In this document: one piece after another, positions 27,419 to 36,720 of the stretch
Layout of the letters: every line of letters begins with the position of its first letter
Position numbering within the stretch: position 1 is the stretch's first letter
From: Arthrobacter sp. Leaf141
Lineage (GTDB): Bacteria > Actinomycetota > Actinomycetes > Actinomycetales > Micrococcaceae
Reading direction: 5' to 3'
DNA: 64,000 nt
Assembly (NCBI RefSeq): GCF_001424565.1
Contig: NZ_LMOL01000023.1
Span: 62,001 to 126,000, forward strand
Made by a program: the position numbers and the translations under genes
Notes under the pieces: model-generated
Database searches by the model: none
What the model was told of the DNA's origin: nothing
What the model saw: the letters and a program-made list of their open reading frames with translations, nothing else

Positions 27419-28150
27419 ATGCCCAAGGTAACGTTCGACGGCGTCTCCGTAGCCGTCGCGGTGGATCACCTGCCGGAGCCCAAGATGCTGCTGCAGGATG
27501 TCAGCCTGGAGCTCACCGAGGCGCGCGTTGGCGTGATCGGTGCGAACGGCTCGGGAAAGTCCACGCTCCTGCGCCTGGTCAACGGGCTGGTGCAGCCCAG
27601 CGAAGGCCACGTCGCGGTGGACGGGCAGGACACCGTCCGTGCTGTCCGGTCCGTCCGGCGGGCCGTGGGTTTTGTTTTTACCGACCCGCTGTCCCAACTG
27701 GTGATGCCCACGGGACGCGAGGACGTGGAACTGTCCCTGCGGCGGACAGCCCGCAACGGTGCCGAACGGCGCCGCCTGGCCGACGCGGCACTGGACCGGT
27801 TCGGGTTGCTGCCCCTGGCAGACCAAAGCATCTACGAGCTTTCGGGCGGCGAACGGCAGCTCCTGGCCCTGGCGGCAGTGCTGGCAGTGGACCCCGCCGT
27901 GTTGGTGCTGGATGAACCGTCAACGCTGCTTGACCTGCGGAACAGGGAACTGCTGCGCCGGACCCTGACCGGGCTGGACCAGCAGATCATTATGTCCACC
28001 CATGACCTGGACCTGGTCCTCGGGATGGACAGGGTGCTGGTCATCGACCAGGGCGCAGTGGTGTTTGACGGCCAGGCCGCAACCGCTGTCGCCTTCTACC
28101 GGGAACTGTGCCTGGCCGGCCTCGAGACTCCAGGGCCAGGTCCGCGGTGA
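27419..28150 (+). CDS. bioM: Biotin ECF transporter ATPase
   Basis: A 243-residue ATPase of the EcfA/CbiO family: Walker A GANGSGKSTLLR, Q-loop TDPLSQLVMPTGREDVE, signature LSGGERQLLALA, Walker B VLVLDEPSTLLD and H-loop STHDLD. The TDPLSQLVMPT Q-helix region is typical for ATPases that couple to EcfT. It overlaps bioN by 4 nt (GTGA). Confidence 0.94.
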   Translation: MPKVTFDGVSVAVAVDHLPEPKMLLQDVSLELTEARVGVIGANGSGKSTLLRLVNGLVQPSEGHVAVDGQDTVRAVRSVRRAVGFVFTDPLSQLVMPTGREDVELSLRRTARNGAERRRLADAALDRFGLLPLADQSIYELSGGERQLLALAAVLAVDPAVLVLDEPSTLLDLRNRELLRRTLTGLDQQIIMSTHDLDLVLGMDRVLVIDQGAVVFDGQAATAVAFYRELCLAGLETPGPGPR

Positions 28151-28770
28151 AGGACCACGGTTTCCTTCTGGCCACCTACGCGCCAGGCACCTCACTGGTC
28201 CACCGCACGCCGCTGGCCGTGAAATTCCTGCTGGTCTTCGCCTGCGGCGTTGCCTCCTTCGTGGTGGCGGACTGGCGCTGGTCTGCGGTCGCCCTGGCGG
28301 CCCTGGCCGCATTGTTCCTGCTGTCCGGCGCCGGTTTCCGGCGGTTATGGCGCGCGGTCCGGGCCCTGGTGCCGGTGCTGCTGGTGATCGGGTTGTTCCA
28401 GGGTTGGCAGCTGGGTGCGCCAACGGCCGCCCGGATTGTCCTGAACATCCTGGTCTGCGTGGTGGCCGCGTCCATCCTCACCGTGTCCACGCCGGTCCAG
28501 CGCCTGTTGGACGGGGTGGTGGCGGCTGTCCGTCCGCTGCAGCGGTTCGGCGCCGACCCGGAACGGTTCGCCCTGACCATCGGCATTATGCTCCGCAGCA
28601 TTCCGTATATCGCGGGCACCTTCGCCGATGTCCGCGATTCCGCCAAAGCACGCGGCCTGGAACGCAATCCCCGCGCCCTGGTCCTGCCCGTCTTCATCAG
28701 CTCGGTGGCTTACGCGCGCCGGACCGGCGAGGCGCTGGCCGCCCGCGGGCTGGGCGACGCGGAAGACTGA
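28147..28770 (+). CDS. bioN: Biotin ECF transporter transmembrane component
   Basis: A 207-residue EcfT-type membrane protein. After YAPGTSLVHRTPLAVKF come several membrane segments and the two cytoplasmic Ala-Arg-Gly coupling motifs that contact the ATPases: SAKARGLE and LAARGLGD. The start GTG overlaps the bioM stop. With bioY and bioM it completes the importer. Confidence 0.93.
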   Translation: MKDHGFLLATYAPGTSLVHRTPLAVKFLLVFACGVASFVVADWRWSAVALAALAALFLLSGAGFRRLWRAVRALVPVLLVIGLFQGWQLGAPTAARIVLNILVCVVAASILTVSTPVQRLLDGVVAAVRPLQRFGADPERFALTIGIMLRSIPYIAGTFADVRDSAKARGLERNPRALVLPVFISSVAYARRTGEALAARGLGDAED

Positions 28771-28781
28771 CTTGGCCCGGC

Positions 28782-29969
28782 TCAGTCGCGGCTGATCCGC
28801 TCGTAGCGGAGGAGCGCGGCCGTGCCCATCCCCCCGGCCATGCTGATCAGGGCCAGCGCCAGGGTGCCGGCCACCCCCTGCGCGCGCGCCTGTGCCAGCA
28901 ACCGGGTGACCAGGACGGCCCCGGACGCTCCATAGGCATGCCCCAGGGCCAGGGCGCCGCCGTCGGCATTAGCCAGCTCCGGGGCAATGCCCAGCAGGTC
29001 CAGGCAGGCCAGCGTCTGAGCGGCGAAGGCCTCATTGAACTCCACCAGGTCCACCTCTGCTGCTGCCAGGCCGGCCGCCGCCAGGACGCTGCGTGCCGCC
29101 GGAACGGCGCCAATGCCGAGGACCGCGGGGTCCACGCCGGCCGTGGCGGTGCCAAGCACCAGCAGCCCGTCCGCGGCGTTCAGTTCCCTGGCCCGCGCCA
29201 GCGAGGTCACCACCACGGCGGACGCCGCGTCCGCGTCAAAGCAGGAGTTTCCGGCGGTGACAGTGCCGCCGGGGACAAAAGCGGCCGGGAAACGCGCCAT
29301 AACGGCGTTGTTCAGGCCTCGGCGGGGGCCGTCGTCGGCTGAAACCTCCGTGGCGCCTACGGCCACGGAGACAATTTCGCCGGAAAAGGTTCCGGCTGCT
29401 GCGGCAGCGAGGGCCCGGCCGTGGCTGGCCAGGGCCAGCGCGTCCTGGCGTTCCCGGCCAACAGCGTACTCCCGGGCCACGTTTTCCGCCGCGACGCCCA
29501 TGTCCGGATCACCGAAACCCGCCGGTACAAACTGGGCCCGCGAATAGAACCGGGGCGTCCCGTCGGCATCCGGGCGGGCCCGGAGCGGTGCGGTGCTGGT
29601 GCTCTCCACTCCCCCGGCCAGGTACACGGGGTTTCCGCCGGCTGCCACCAGCCGGGCCGCCAGGGCGATGGCGTCCAGGCCGGAACCGCACTGGCGGTCA
29701 ACGGTCATGCCGGGTACCCCCACGGGAAGGCCTGCCGCCAGCAGGGCGAGGCGGGCCACGTTGCCACCGGCGCCCACGGCGTTGCCGATCACCACATCCG
29801 CAACGGCGGCTGGGTCCAGCCCGGTGGTGCTGACCAGCCGGCGAAGCACAGGCGCCAGGAGTTCATGGGCCGGCACTGTGCGCAGCGGACCGTTGACCCG
29901 GCACACCGGGGTGCGCAGCGCCGCGATGATGACCGGTTGGCGGTCCGGGGGCAGCAGGTCAGGCGCCAA
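28782..29969 (-). CDS. Thiolase-family protein lacking the second catalytic Cys
   Basis: A 395-residue thiolase fold. The nucleophile Cys94 is in DRQCGSGLDAIALA and the His loop reads GHAYGASGA, where Pro is replaced by Ala; FNEAFAAQTL is conserved. The last active-site loop is ISMAGGMGTA, where Ser376 takes the place of the general acid/base Cys (normally CIGGGMG). It may be a weak or altered thiolase or a decarboxylating condensing enzyme. It overlaps the acyl-CoA ligase gene by 11 nt and converges on bioN. Context suggests an acyl-CoA chain condensation; the substrate is unknown. Confidence 0.88.
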   Translation of the reverse strand: MAPDLLPPDRQPVIIAALRTPVCRVNGPLRTVPAHELLAPVLRRLVSTTGLDPAAVADVVIGNAVGAGGNVARLALLAAGLPVGVPGMTVDRQCGSGLDAIALAARLVAAGGNPVYLAGGVESTSTAPLRARPDADGTPRFYSRAQFVPAGFGDPDMGVAAENVAREYAVGRERQDALALASHGRALAAAAAGTFSGEIVSVAVGATEVSADDGPRRGLNNAVMARFPAAFVPGGTVTAGNSCFDADAASAVVVTSLARARELNAADGLLVLGTATAGVDPAVLGIGAVPAARSVLAAAGLAAAEVDLVEFNEAFAAQTLACLDLLGIAPELANADGGALALGHAYGASGAVLVTRLLAQARAQGVAGTLALALISMAGGMGTAALLRYERISRD

Positions 29970-31371
29970 GGTTCTTCACCCGGGGATCGTGTCCGGCAAT
30001 CCAGTCCAGCAGCAGGGTGCGGCTGACCTTGCCGCGGTCCGTGGCGGGCAGCTCGGTGAGCAGGAAGTACTGCAGCGGACGTTTGTCCCGCGGCAGGATG
30101 GCCTCCAGGCCGGCCCGCAGCGAGGTGGCCGTCAGCCCGCCATGGGCCGGGACCACCCCCGCCACCACCCGCTGGCCGCGGATGTCGTCAGGCATTCCGG
30201 CGGCCACGGCTGCGCACACGCCGGGGAGGGCGGAGAGGGCCAGCTCCACCTCATGCGGGTAGACGTTTTTCCCGGCGGTCAGGATCATGTCGGCGCGGCG
30301 GCCCAGGATGTGCAGTTCACCGTCACGCAGGAACCCCTGGTCCCCCACCGTGTACCAGTCGCCGAAAGAACGCAGTGCCTCGCCGTCGTCCCCCCAGAGG
30401 TAGCCGTTGCTGACCAGGCCGCTCCGGACGCAGATGTTTCCGGCGCCGTCGTCGGGTACCTGGGCCCCGGCGTCGTCAAGGATGCGGACCTCCACGCCAG
30501 GGAACGGCCGCCCGATGCCTGTGCCGCCAACCTCCGGAGGCCGGCCGGCAGGCAGCCCGGCACCCGAGACGAAGCTCAGCTCGGAGGCGCCGTAGTACTC
30601 GAAAATCGTGGCGTTGGGGGCCCACCGGCGGGCCGCCTGGAGCGTGCGCGCATCAAGCTTGGACCCGGCGCAGATGATGGTCCGGATGCCTGCTGCGTCC
30701 ACCCCGCCGGCCAGGCCGCGTTCGCTGAGCATCCGGAGCATGGTGGGAACCAGGACCAGCCGGGTGACCCGGTCATAGGTGATGGCCGCGTGGATGTCCC
30801 CCACATCAAAGGAGGCCAGGGTCTGGAACTCGGAGCCGGCGTACAGGCATTCGGAGAGGGCGTACAGGTTGAGGCTGGCAGCCAGGGGGCCCGGGGCCAG
30901 TGTCACGTCATCCGCGCGGAGGCCGAAGAACTCGATCGACGCCTCAAACGATTCCTGCCAGGAACGCCGGGACCTGGTGAAGGCCTTGGGCAGGGACGTG
31001 GTTCCGGACGTCAGCCCGATCAGGAAGGTGGAGCCCGGCGGCCCGTCAGCCAGCAGGTCCGCGGCAGCGTCCGGAACCTGGCCGGGGACGGCGTGCGCGC
31101 GTACCGCCGCCACGATGTCCGCCTGCAGGCCGGCTGGCCAGGAGGGGTCCAGCACGGCGCACTGCCGCTCCCCCGCCACGGCTGCCGCGTACTGCAGGGC
31201 GAAATCCACGGAATTCTCCTGGCAGAGGGCCGTGATCGGTCCCGTGGCACCCAGCCGGGCCTCGGCGCCGTCGCGCAACTGCGCCCACGTGAGCCGGCGG
31301 CCGGCGATCACGACGGCGGGATGGTGCGGACGTTCGTCGGCCCAGCGCTGGAGTCGGTCAAGAAAAGGCAT
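29959..31371 (-). CDS. Acyl-CoA synthetase (AMP-dependent ligase)
   Basis: A 470-residue ANL-superfamily enzyme that activates a carboxylic acid to its acyl-CoA through an acyl-AMP. It has the P-loop IGLTSGTTSLPKAF, the A5 motif YYGASELSFVS, A7 YTVGDQGFLRDG and the catalytic Lys in the C-terminal DRGKVSR motif. It is shorter than long-chain ligases (about 520-600 residues) because of a compact N terminus. The start ATG 31371 lies before the thiolase of the same operon. An acid activated here could be condensed by that thiolase. Confidence 0.9.
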   Translation of the reverse strand: MPFLDRLQRWADERPHHPAVVIAGRRLTWAQLRDGAEARLGATGPITALCQENSVDFALQYAAAVAGERQCAVLDPSWPAGLQADIVAAVRAHAVPGQVPDAAADLLADGPPGSTFLIGLTSGTTSLPKAFTRSRRSWQESFEASIEFFGLRADDVTLAPGPLAASLNLYALSECLYAGSEFQTLASFDVGDIHAAITYDRVTRLVLVPTMLRMLSERGLAGGVDAAGIRTIICAGSKLDARTLQAARRWAPNATIFEYYGASELSFVSGAGLPAGRPPEVGGTGIGRPFPGVEVRILDDAGAQVPDDGAGNICVRSGLVSNGYLWGDDGEALRSFGDWYTVGDQGFLRDGELHILGRRADMILTAGKNVYPHEVELALSALPGVCAAVAAGMPDDIRGQRVVAGVVPAHGGLTATSLRAGLEAILPRDKRPLQYFLLTELPATDRGKVSRTLLLDWIAGHDPRVKNLGA

Positions 31372-31419
31372 CGGATCAACTTTACCGGCAGGCTCCGGTC
31401 CGGCGCCGTGGCCGCGGGC

Positions 31420-31425
31420 TATTGT
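31420..31425 (+). promoter_or_regulatory. Leaderless -10 box of the zinc metallopeptidase
   Basis: TATTGT, 6 nt before ATG 31432. Confidence 0.55.
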
Positions 31426-31431
31426 GACCCT

Positions 31432-32316
31432 ATGAGTTTCAATGACAATGTGCAGCTGGACCCTTCGCAGGTCCAGGACCGCCGCGGCATGGGCCGCGGC
31501 GTAAAAGTGGGCGGCGGCATCGGCGGCGGACTTGTCCTCCTGGTGGCGCTGCTCCTGGGCATCAACCCGGACCTCCTGGGCGGCCTGGCAGGCACCCAGG
31601 CACCGCAAACCCAGCAGCAGGGCACGGCGCCGGCCTGCTCCACAGGTGCGGACGCCGATGCGCGCGAGGACTGCCGCATCACGGGCACGGTCAACAGCCT
31701 CAACGCTTTCTGGCCGGCCTACCTGCAGCAGTACAACGTGCAGTACCCGCAGCCCGAGACCGTCATTTTCGAGGGCGGCACCGACACCGGCTGCGGTTCG
31801 GCCACCAGCGCCGTGGGTCCGTTCTACTGCCCCACGGACACCACCGCTTACTTCGACCCGGGTTTCTTCCAGGAACTGGTGGACCGGTTTGGGTCCTCCG
31901 GCGGTCCACTGGCCCAGGAATACGTGGTGGCCCATGAGTTTGGCCATCACGTCCAGAACATCCTGGGCGACCTGGACCGCGCGCAACAGGATCCGCAGGG
32001 GCCGGAGTCCGGCGCCGTCCGTACGGAACTGCAGGCCGACTGCTACGCGGGGCTCTGGGCCCGCCACGCCACCACCGTTGCGGACCCGGCTACCGGCCAG
32101 CCGTACCTGGAACCGTTGACCCAGCAGGACCTGAACGATGCCTTGTCGGCCGCGTCCGCCGTGGGCGATGACCGCATCCAGGCGTCCGCCACCGGCCAGG
32201 TCAACCCGGAAGCCTGGACCCACGGTTCCAGCGAGCAGCGCCAGGCCTGGTTCAGCAAAGGCTACGAAACCGGCGACATCAAACAGTGCGACACCTTCGC
32301 CGCCGCCAACCTTTAA
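31432..32316 (+). CDS. YpfJ-type neutral zinc metallopeptidase
   Basis: A 294-residue membrane-anchored protein. A cytoplasmic N terminus (about 24 residues) is followed by a Gly/Leu-rich transmembrane segment (about residues 27-50) and an extracytoplasmic domain. The zinc site is HEFGHH in VVAHEFGHHVQNILG, with a downstream glutamate in TELQADCYAGLWA. The family (DUF2248 / YpfJ) has unclear substrates. It has TATTGT 6 nt before ATG 31432 and no Shine-Dalgarno. It diverges from the acyl-CoA ligase and ends in a strong terminator. Confidence 0.9.
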   Translation: MSFNDNVQLDPSQVQDRRGMGRGVKVGGGIGGGLVLLVALLLGINPDLLGGLAGTQAPQTQQQGTAPACSTGADADAREDCRITGTVNSLNAFWPAYLQQYNVQYPQPETVIFEGGTDTGCGSATSAVGPFYCPTDTTAYFDPGFFQELVDRFGSSGGPLAQEYVVAHEFGHHVQNILGDLDRAQQDPQGPESGAVRTELQADCYAGLWARHATTVADPATGQPYLEPLTQQDLNDALSAASAVGDDRIQASATGQVNPEAWTHGSSEQRQAWFSKGYETGDIKQCDTFAAANL

Positions 32317-32321
32317 GGCAC

Positions 32322-32375
32322 GTACGACGACGGCCGGTTACCTTTTGCGAAAAAGGTAACCGGCCGTCGTCGTAC
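32322..32375. terminator. Exceptionally long bidirectional terminator
   Basis: Perfect 25-bp stem (32322-32346 and 32351-32375) with a GCGA loop, between the convergent peptidase and sufT-like gene. It ends 2 nt from the sufT-like stop codon. Confidence 0.92.
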
Positions 32376-32377
32376 TT

Positions 32378-32710
32378 TCAGATGTTGAAGCCGAGGGCCC
32401 GCATCTGGTCCTTGCCGTCGTCCGTGATCCGCTCGGGACCCCACGGCGGCATCCAGACCCAGTTCAGGCGCCACTCGTCCACAACGCCGTCGAGGGACTT
32501 GCCCACCTGCTCCTCGAGGACGTCGGTGAGCGGGCATGCTGCGGTGGTCAGCGTCATGTCGATCAGCAGCGCGCCGTCGTCGTCGGAGTACTTGAGCCCG
32601 TAGAGCAGGCCCAGGTCCACGATGTTGACGCCGAGCTCGGGATCGATGACATCCTTCAACGCCTCTTCGACGTCCTCCAGGGCCGTCTGGCCCGGCTTGA
32701 TATCAGTCAT
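32378..32710 (-). CDS. sufT: MIP18 / DUF59-family Fe-S assembly protein (SufT-like)
   Basis: A 110-residue protein ending the suf operon. It has DPELGVNIVDLGLLYGL and the conserved Cys in TTAACPLTD, the two landmarks of the SufT/MIP18 family involved in Fe-S maturation. The C-terminal WMPPWGPERITDDGKDQMRALGF matches bacterial members. It starts 10 nt after sufC. Confidence 0.93.
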   Translation of the reverse strand: MTDIKPGQTALEDVEEALKDVIDPELGVNIVDLGLLYGLKYSDDDGALLIDMTLTTAACPLTDVLEEQVGKSLDGVVDEWRLNWVWMPPWGPERITDDGKDQMRALGFNI

Positions 32711-32720
32711 GGCGGGTTCC

Positions 32721-33509
32721 TTACAGGGCCGGTGCCGCAGCGATGGCGGCAGCGCCGGCGCCCTTGGCGTAACGGTCGTAGCCTTCGTCTTCCAGGCGGT
32801 CGGCGAGCTCCGGGCCGCCCTCTTCAACAACCTGGCCGTCAACGAAGACGTGGACGAAGTCAGGCTTGATGTAGCGCAGGATCCGGGTGTAGTGCGTGAT
32901 GAGCAGCGTGCCCATGTTGCCCTCGGAGTGGGCGCGGTTGACGCCTTCGGAGACGACCTTGAGCGCGTCGACGTCCAGGCCTGAGTCGGTTTCGTCCAGG
33001 ATGGCGAACTTGGGCTTGAAGAGCTCAAGCTGAAGGATCTCGACCCGCTTCTTTTCGCCGCCGGAGAAGCCTTCGTTGACGTTGCGCTGGGCGAAGTCGG
33101 CGTCGATGCGCAGCTGCTCCATGGCAGCCTTGACGTCCTTGGTCCAGGTGCGCAGCTTGGGGGCTTCGCCGTCGATGGCGGTCTTGGCGGTGCGCAGGAA
33201 GTTGGTCATGCTCACGCCGGGAACCTCGACAGGGTACTGCATGGCGAGGAAAACGCCGGCGCGGGCACGCTGGTCAACGCTCATTTCCAGGACGTCTTCG
33301 CCGTCCAGCGTGATGGAGCCGCTGGTGACGTTGTAGCGGGGGTGTCCGGCGATGGTGGAGGCCAGCGTGGACTTGCCGGACCCGTTGGGGCCCATGATGG
33401 CGTGGGTTTCGCCGGTCCGGATGGTCAGGCTGACGCCCTTCAGGATTTCCTTGGTGCCCTGCTCCGTCTCAATGCTGACGTGCAGGTCCTTGATCTCAAG
33501 AGTAGACAT
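32721..33509 (-). CDS. sufC: Fe-S assembly ATPase SufC
   Basis: A 262-residue ABC-type ATPase of the SUF Fe-S scaffold. It has Walker A GPNGSGKSTLAST, signature FSGGEKKRVEILQLE, Walker B AILDETDSGLDVDAL and H-loop THYTRIL. It drives conformational changes in the SufBCD complex. The start ATG overlaps no gene; 78 nt separate it from the Rieske gene. The last 12 residues are Ala-rich. Confidence 0.97.
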   Translation of the reverse strand: MSTLEIKDLHVSIETEQGTKEILKGVSLTIRTGETHAIMGPNGSGKSTLASTIAGHPRYNVTSGSITLDGEDVLEMSVDQRARAGVFLAMQYPVEVPGVSMTNFLRTAKTAIDGEAPKLRTWTKDVKAAMEQLRIDADFAQRNVNEGFSGGEKKRVEILQLELFKPKFAILDETDSGLDVDALKVVSEGVNRAHSEGNMGTLLITHYTRILRYIKPDFVHVFVDGQVVEEGGPELADRLEDEGYDRYAKGAGAAAIAAAPAL

Positions 33510-33587
33510 ATGTCTTGTTCTCCTCTGCACCGGCCTGGCGGCTGCGGTGCGGTCTTTGTCTGGAAGTTGGTTCGTGAATCTGTGGTG

Positions 33588-33947
33588 CTAGCTGAAGGTT
33601 GGTGCCTCGGCGCCGTTGAGGACGTTGCTGAAGTCCACGTAGACCTCGTCGGCCCGGATTTCAACAGCGAACACAGGAACGGGATCGTAGGCGGGCAGCT
33701 GCAGGGGCTGGCCACTGCGCAGGTCGAACTGGGAGCCGTGGCCCCAGCACTCGATGGCGCACCCTTCCACTTCGCCCTCGGACAGGGAAATGTCCGCGTG
33801 CGAGCAGGTGTCGCCGATCGCATGGATTTCCCCCATGGAGTCCTTGACGATGGCCACCGGGTAGTCCTCGATCAGGATCCGCAGGGCCTGCTTCGGCGAA
33901 ATGTCATCGACTTTGCAGACGAGTTCGCCTTTTGGCTGGTCAGTCAT
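33588..33947 (-). CDS. Rieske-type ferredoxin of the suf operon
   Basis: A 119-residue Rieske [2Fe-2S] protein: Cys/His ligands in DTCSHADISLSEG and the second pair in ECWGHGSQFDL. It lies between sufD and sufC, as in many actinobacteria, and probably supplies electrons in cluster assembly or repair (inference). It is not a dioxygenase; no catalytic domain is attached. Confidence 0.93.
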   Translation of the reverse strand: MTDQPKGELVCKVDDISPKQALRILIEDYPVAIVKDSMGEIHAIGDTCSHADISLSEGEVEGCAIECWGHGSQFDLRSGQPLQLPAYDPVPVFAVEIRADEVYVDFSNVLNGAEAPTFS

Positions 33948-33967
33948 GTGTTCCCGTGCCCCGTGCC

Positions 33968-35254
33968 TTAGTTTTCCGTCAGCGCGAGTTCGCGCTCCAC
34001 GGCGTCCGTGAGGCGTTCCTCAAGGGCGGGTACCTTGATCTGCTGGATGATCTCGTTCAGGAAGCCACGGACCACGAGGCGGCGGGCCACGTTTTCCGGG
34101 ATGCCGCGGGCCATCAGGTAGAACAGGTGCTCGTCATCCAGCCGGCCGGTGGCGCTGGCGTGGCCGGCACCCTCGATCAGGCCCGTCTCGATTTCGAGGT
34201 TCGGGACGGAATCGGCGCGGGCGCCGTCCGTGAGCAGCAGGTTGCGGTTGGCCTCGTAGGTGTCGGTGCCTTCTGCTTCCTTGCGGATCAAGACATCGCC
34301 CACCCAGACGGCGTGCGCGTTGCGGCCCTGCAGGGCACCCTTGTACAGCACGTTGGACTTGCAGTTGGCCACGGCGTGGTCAACAAACAGGCGCTGCTCA
34401 AGGTGCTGGCCGGCGTCGGCGAAGTACAGGCCGAACAGTTCGGCTTCGCCGCCGGGGGCGGTGAAACGCGCGGACGGCGTGACCCGGACCAGGTCACCGC
34501 CCAGGCTGACCATAACGTGCTTGAGCTTTGCGTCGCGGCCGATCTTTGCCTGCTGCGAGGAGGCGTGCACTGCTGCGTCGTCCCATTCCTGAAGGGACAC
34601 CACCGTGAGGTTGGCGCTGTCCTCAACAACGATTTCGACGTTTTCGGCCACCACGGCGTTGCCGGTGTGGTTGAGCACAACAACGGCCTTGGAGAACTTC
34701 TTCGCCACGATCACCAGGTGCTGGGCGGCGGCGTCGGCCGAACTGCCCGTGATGTTGACGGTGATTTCCGAATCGGCTTCGAACTCTTCGGGGATGGTCA
34801 CCACGGTGGCCTCGGCGAAGTTCTCCCAGGCGTTGGCGGAGACCCGGTCCTCCGGGATCCCGGCGGTGCCGATCCGCTGGTCGTCGCGGCCAACCGTTTC
34901 CACGATGACAGCGTCAGGACCGCTGACGGACACGGCGGGGGCCGCGCCGGAGAGGACCTCGCTGTGCAGGCCGCGGAGCCGTTTGAGCGGGGTGAAGCGC
35001 CAGTCCTCTTCCAGGCCGGTCAGCGGCTTGAAGTCCGCCAGCTTGTAGGAGGTCAGGCGGCCGGCGCGTGAGCTGTCCGGAATGCCTTCGCCGCCGCCGT
35101 GGGAGTGGCTCTTGGCAGAGGCTCCCGCCAGCGGGGACTTGGCGCCCGCAGCGTTGATGGGCGAAAGGCTTTCGCCCTCTTCAGTGAAACCGTCGATGAA
35201 CGGCTGGGCTGAGGGCGCGCCGATGCGCGCTTTTTCGGTAGTGATTTCAGTCAT
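33968..35254 (-). CDS. sufD: Fe-S scaffold protein SufD
   Basis: A 428-residue beta-helix scaffold component that pairs with SufB. The C-terminal conserved segment DDEHLFYLMARGIPENVARRLVV and GFLNEIIQQI match the SufB/D family. It starts 2 nt after the sufB stop. It has no signal or membrane segment. N-terminal 90 residues are variable. Confidence 0.95.
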   Translation of the reverse strand: MTEITTEKARIGAPSAQPFIDGFTEEGESLSPINAAGAKSPLAGASAKSHSHGGGEGIPDSSRAGRLTSYKLADFKPLTGLEEDWRFTPLKRLRGLHSEVLSGAAPAVSVSGPDAVIVETVGRDDQRIGTAGIPEDRVSANAWENFAEATVVTIPEEFEADSEITVNITGSSADAAAQHLVIVAKKFSKAVVVLNHTGNAVVAENVEIVVEDSANLTVVSLQEWDDAAVHASSQQAKIGRDAKLKHVMVSLGGDLVRVTPSARFTAPGGEAELFGLYFADAGQHLEQRLFVDHAVANCKSNVLYKGALQGRNAHAVWVGDVLIRKEAEGTDTYEANRNLLLTDGARADSVPNLEIETGLIEGAGHASATGRLDDEHLFYLMARGIPENVARRLVVRGFLNEIIQQIKVPALEERLTDAVERELALTEN

Positions 35255-35256
35255 CG

Positions 35257-36720
35257 TTATCCGACGGACCCTTCCATCTGCAGTTCAATCAGGCGGTTCA
35301 GCTCAAGTGCGTATTCCATGGGGAGTTCCCGGGCGATCGGCTCGATGAAGCCGCGCACGATCATCGCCATGGCCTCGTCTTCGCGCATGCCGCGGGACAT
35401 CAGGTAGAACAGCTGCTCTTCGCTGACGCGTGACACGGTGGCCTCGTGTCCCATCACAACGTCGTCCTCGCGGATGTCGATGTACGGGTACGTGTCCGAG
35501 CGGCTGATGGTGTCCACCAGCAGCGCGTCACAGCGGACGGTGTTGGCGGAGTGCTTGGCGCCTTCACGGACCTGGACCAGGCCGCGGTAGGCGGCTCGGC
35601 CGCCGCCGCGTGCCACCGACTTGGAGATGATGGAGCTCTTGGTGTTCGGTGCGATGTGGACCATCTTGGAACCCGTGTCCTGGTGCTGGCCTTCGCCGGC
35701 GAAGGCGATGGACAGCGTCTCGCCCTTGGCGTGCTCGCCAACGAGGTAGACGGCCGGGTACTTCATGGTGACCTTGGAGCCGATGTTGCCATCGACCCAC
35801 TCCATGGTGGCGCTTTCTTCGCAGATGGCGCGCTTGGTCACCAGGTTGTAGACGTTGTTCGACCAGTTCTGGATGGTGGTGTAGCGGACGCGGGCGCCCT
35901 TCTTCACCACGATCTCCACAACGGCGGAGTGCAGGGAGTCCGAGGTGTAGATCGGCGCCGTGCAGCCTTCGATGTAGTGGACGTAGGAGTCCTCGTCCGC
36001 GATGATCAGCGTCCGCTCGAACTGGCCCATGTTTTCCGTGTTGATGCGGAAGTAGGCCTGAAGGGGGATGTCCACGTGGACGCCCTTGGGGACGTACACA
36101 AAGGAACCGCCGGACCAGACGGAGGTGTTCAGTGACGCGAACTTGTTATCGCCCACGGGGATGACGGTGCCGAAGTACTCCTGGAAGATCTCCGGGTGTT
36201 CCTTCAGCGCGGTGTCGGTGTCGAGGAAGATGACGCCCTGCTGTTCCAGGTCCTCGCGGATCTGGTGGTACACCACTTCCGACTCGTACTGGGCTGCCAC
36301 GCCGGAAACCAGGCGGCTGCGCTCGGCTTCGGGGATGCCAAGCTTCTCGTACGTGTTCCGGATGTCCTCGGGCAGGTCCTCCCAGGTGGCAGCCTGCTTC
36401 TCGGTGGAGCGCACAAAATACTTGATGTTGTCGAAGTCGATGCCGGAGAGGTCTGCACCCCAGGTGGGCATGGGCTTGCGGTCGAAGTACTTCAGGCCCT
36501 TCAGGCGCAGGTCAAGCATCCACTGGGGTTCGCTCTTTTTGGCCGAAATGTCCCGGACGACCTCTTCGCTGAGCCCACGTCGGGCGTTGGCGCCGACGTC
36601 GTTTTTGTCAGCCCAGCCATACTCGTAGTTACCGATGCCGTGGAGCTCGGGATTCTTTTCGAGAATCTCCGAGATCACAGTGCTTTCGGCTACCGCTTTC
36701 TCTGATAGTTGGTCCGTCAT
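35257..36720 (-). CDS. sufB: Fe-S scaffold protein SufB
   Basis: A 487-residue core scaffold that assembles Fe-S clusters with SufC and SufD. It has [31 protein letters not shown] (conserved Cys), [20 protein letters not shown] and the C-terminal [18 protein letters not shown]. Unlike the M. tuberculosis homologue it carries no intein, as length and continuity show. ATG 36720 overlaps the sufR stop by one base, and AAAGG lies upstream. Confidence 0.97.
   Translation of the reverse strand: MTDQLSEKAVAESTVISEILEKNPELHGIGNYEYGWADKNDVGANARRGLSEEVVRDISAKKSEPQWMLDLRLKGLKYFDRKPMPTWGADLSGIDFDNIKYFVRSTEKQAATWEDLPEDIRNTYEKLGIPEAERSRLVSGVAAQYESEVVYHQIREDLEQQGVIFLDTDTALKEHPEIFQEYFGTVIPVGDNKFASLNTSVWSGGSFVYVPKGVHVDIPLQAYFRINTENMGQFERTLIIADEDSYVHYIEGCTAPIYTSDSLHSAVVEIVVKKGARVRYTTIQNWSNNVYNLVTKRAICEESATMEWVDGNIGSKVTMKYPAVYLVGEHAKGETLSIAFAGEGQHQDTGSKMVHIAPNTKSSIISKSVARGGGRAAYRGLVQVREGAKHSANTVRCDALLVDTISRSDTYPYIDIREDDVVMGHEATVSRVSEEQLFYLMSRGMREDEAMAMIVRGFIEPIARELPMEYALELNRLIELQMEGSVG

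Noticed and set aside
29593..31431. A long plus-strand extension of the zinc peptidase frame
   Set aside because: It is antisense to the acyl-CoA ligase and thiolase, and the real start at 31432 has its own -10 box and matches the family's membrane-anchor start.
35257..36720. Possible intein in SufB, as in M. tuberculosis
   Set aside because: The gene is a continuous 487 residues with family motifs throughout and no splicing-block sequence.
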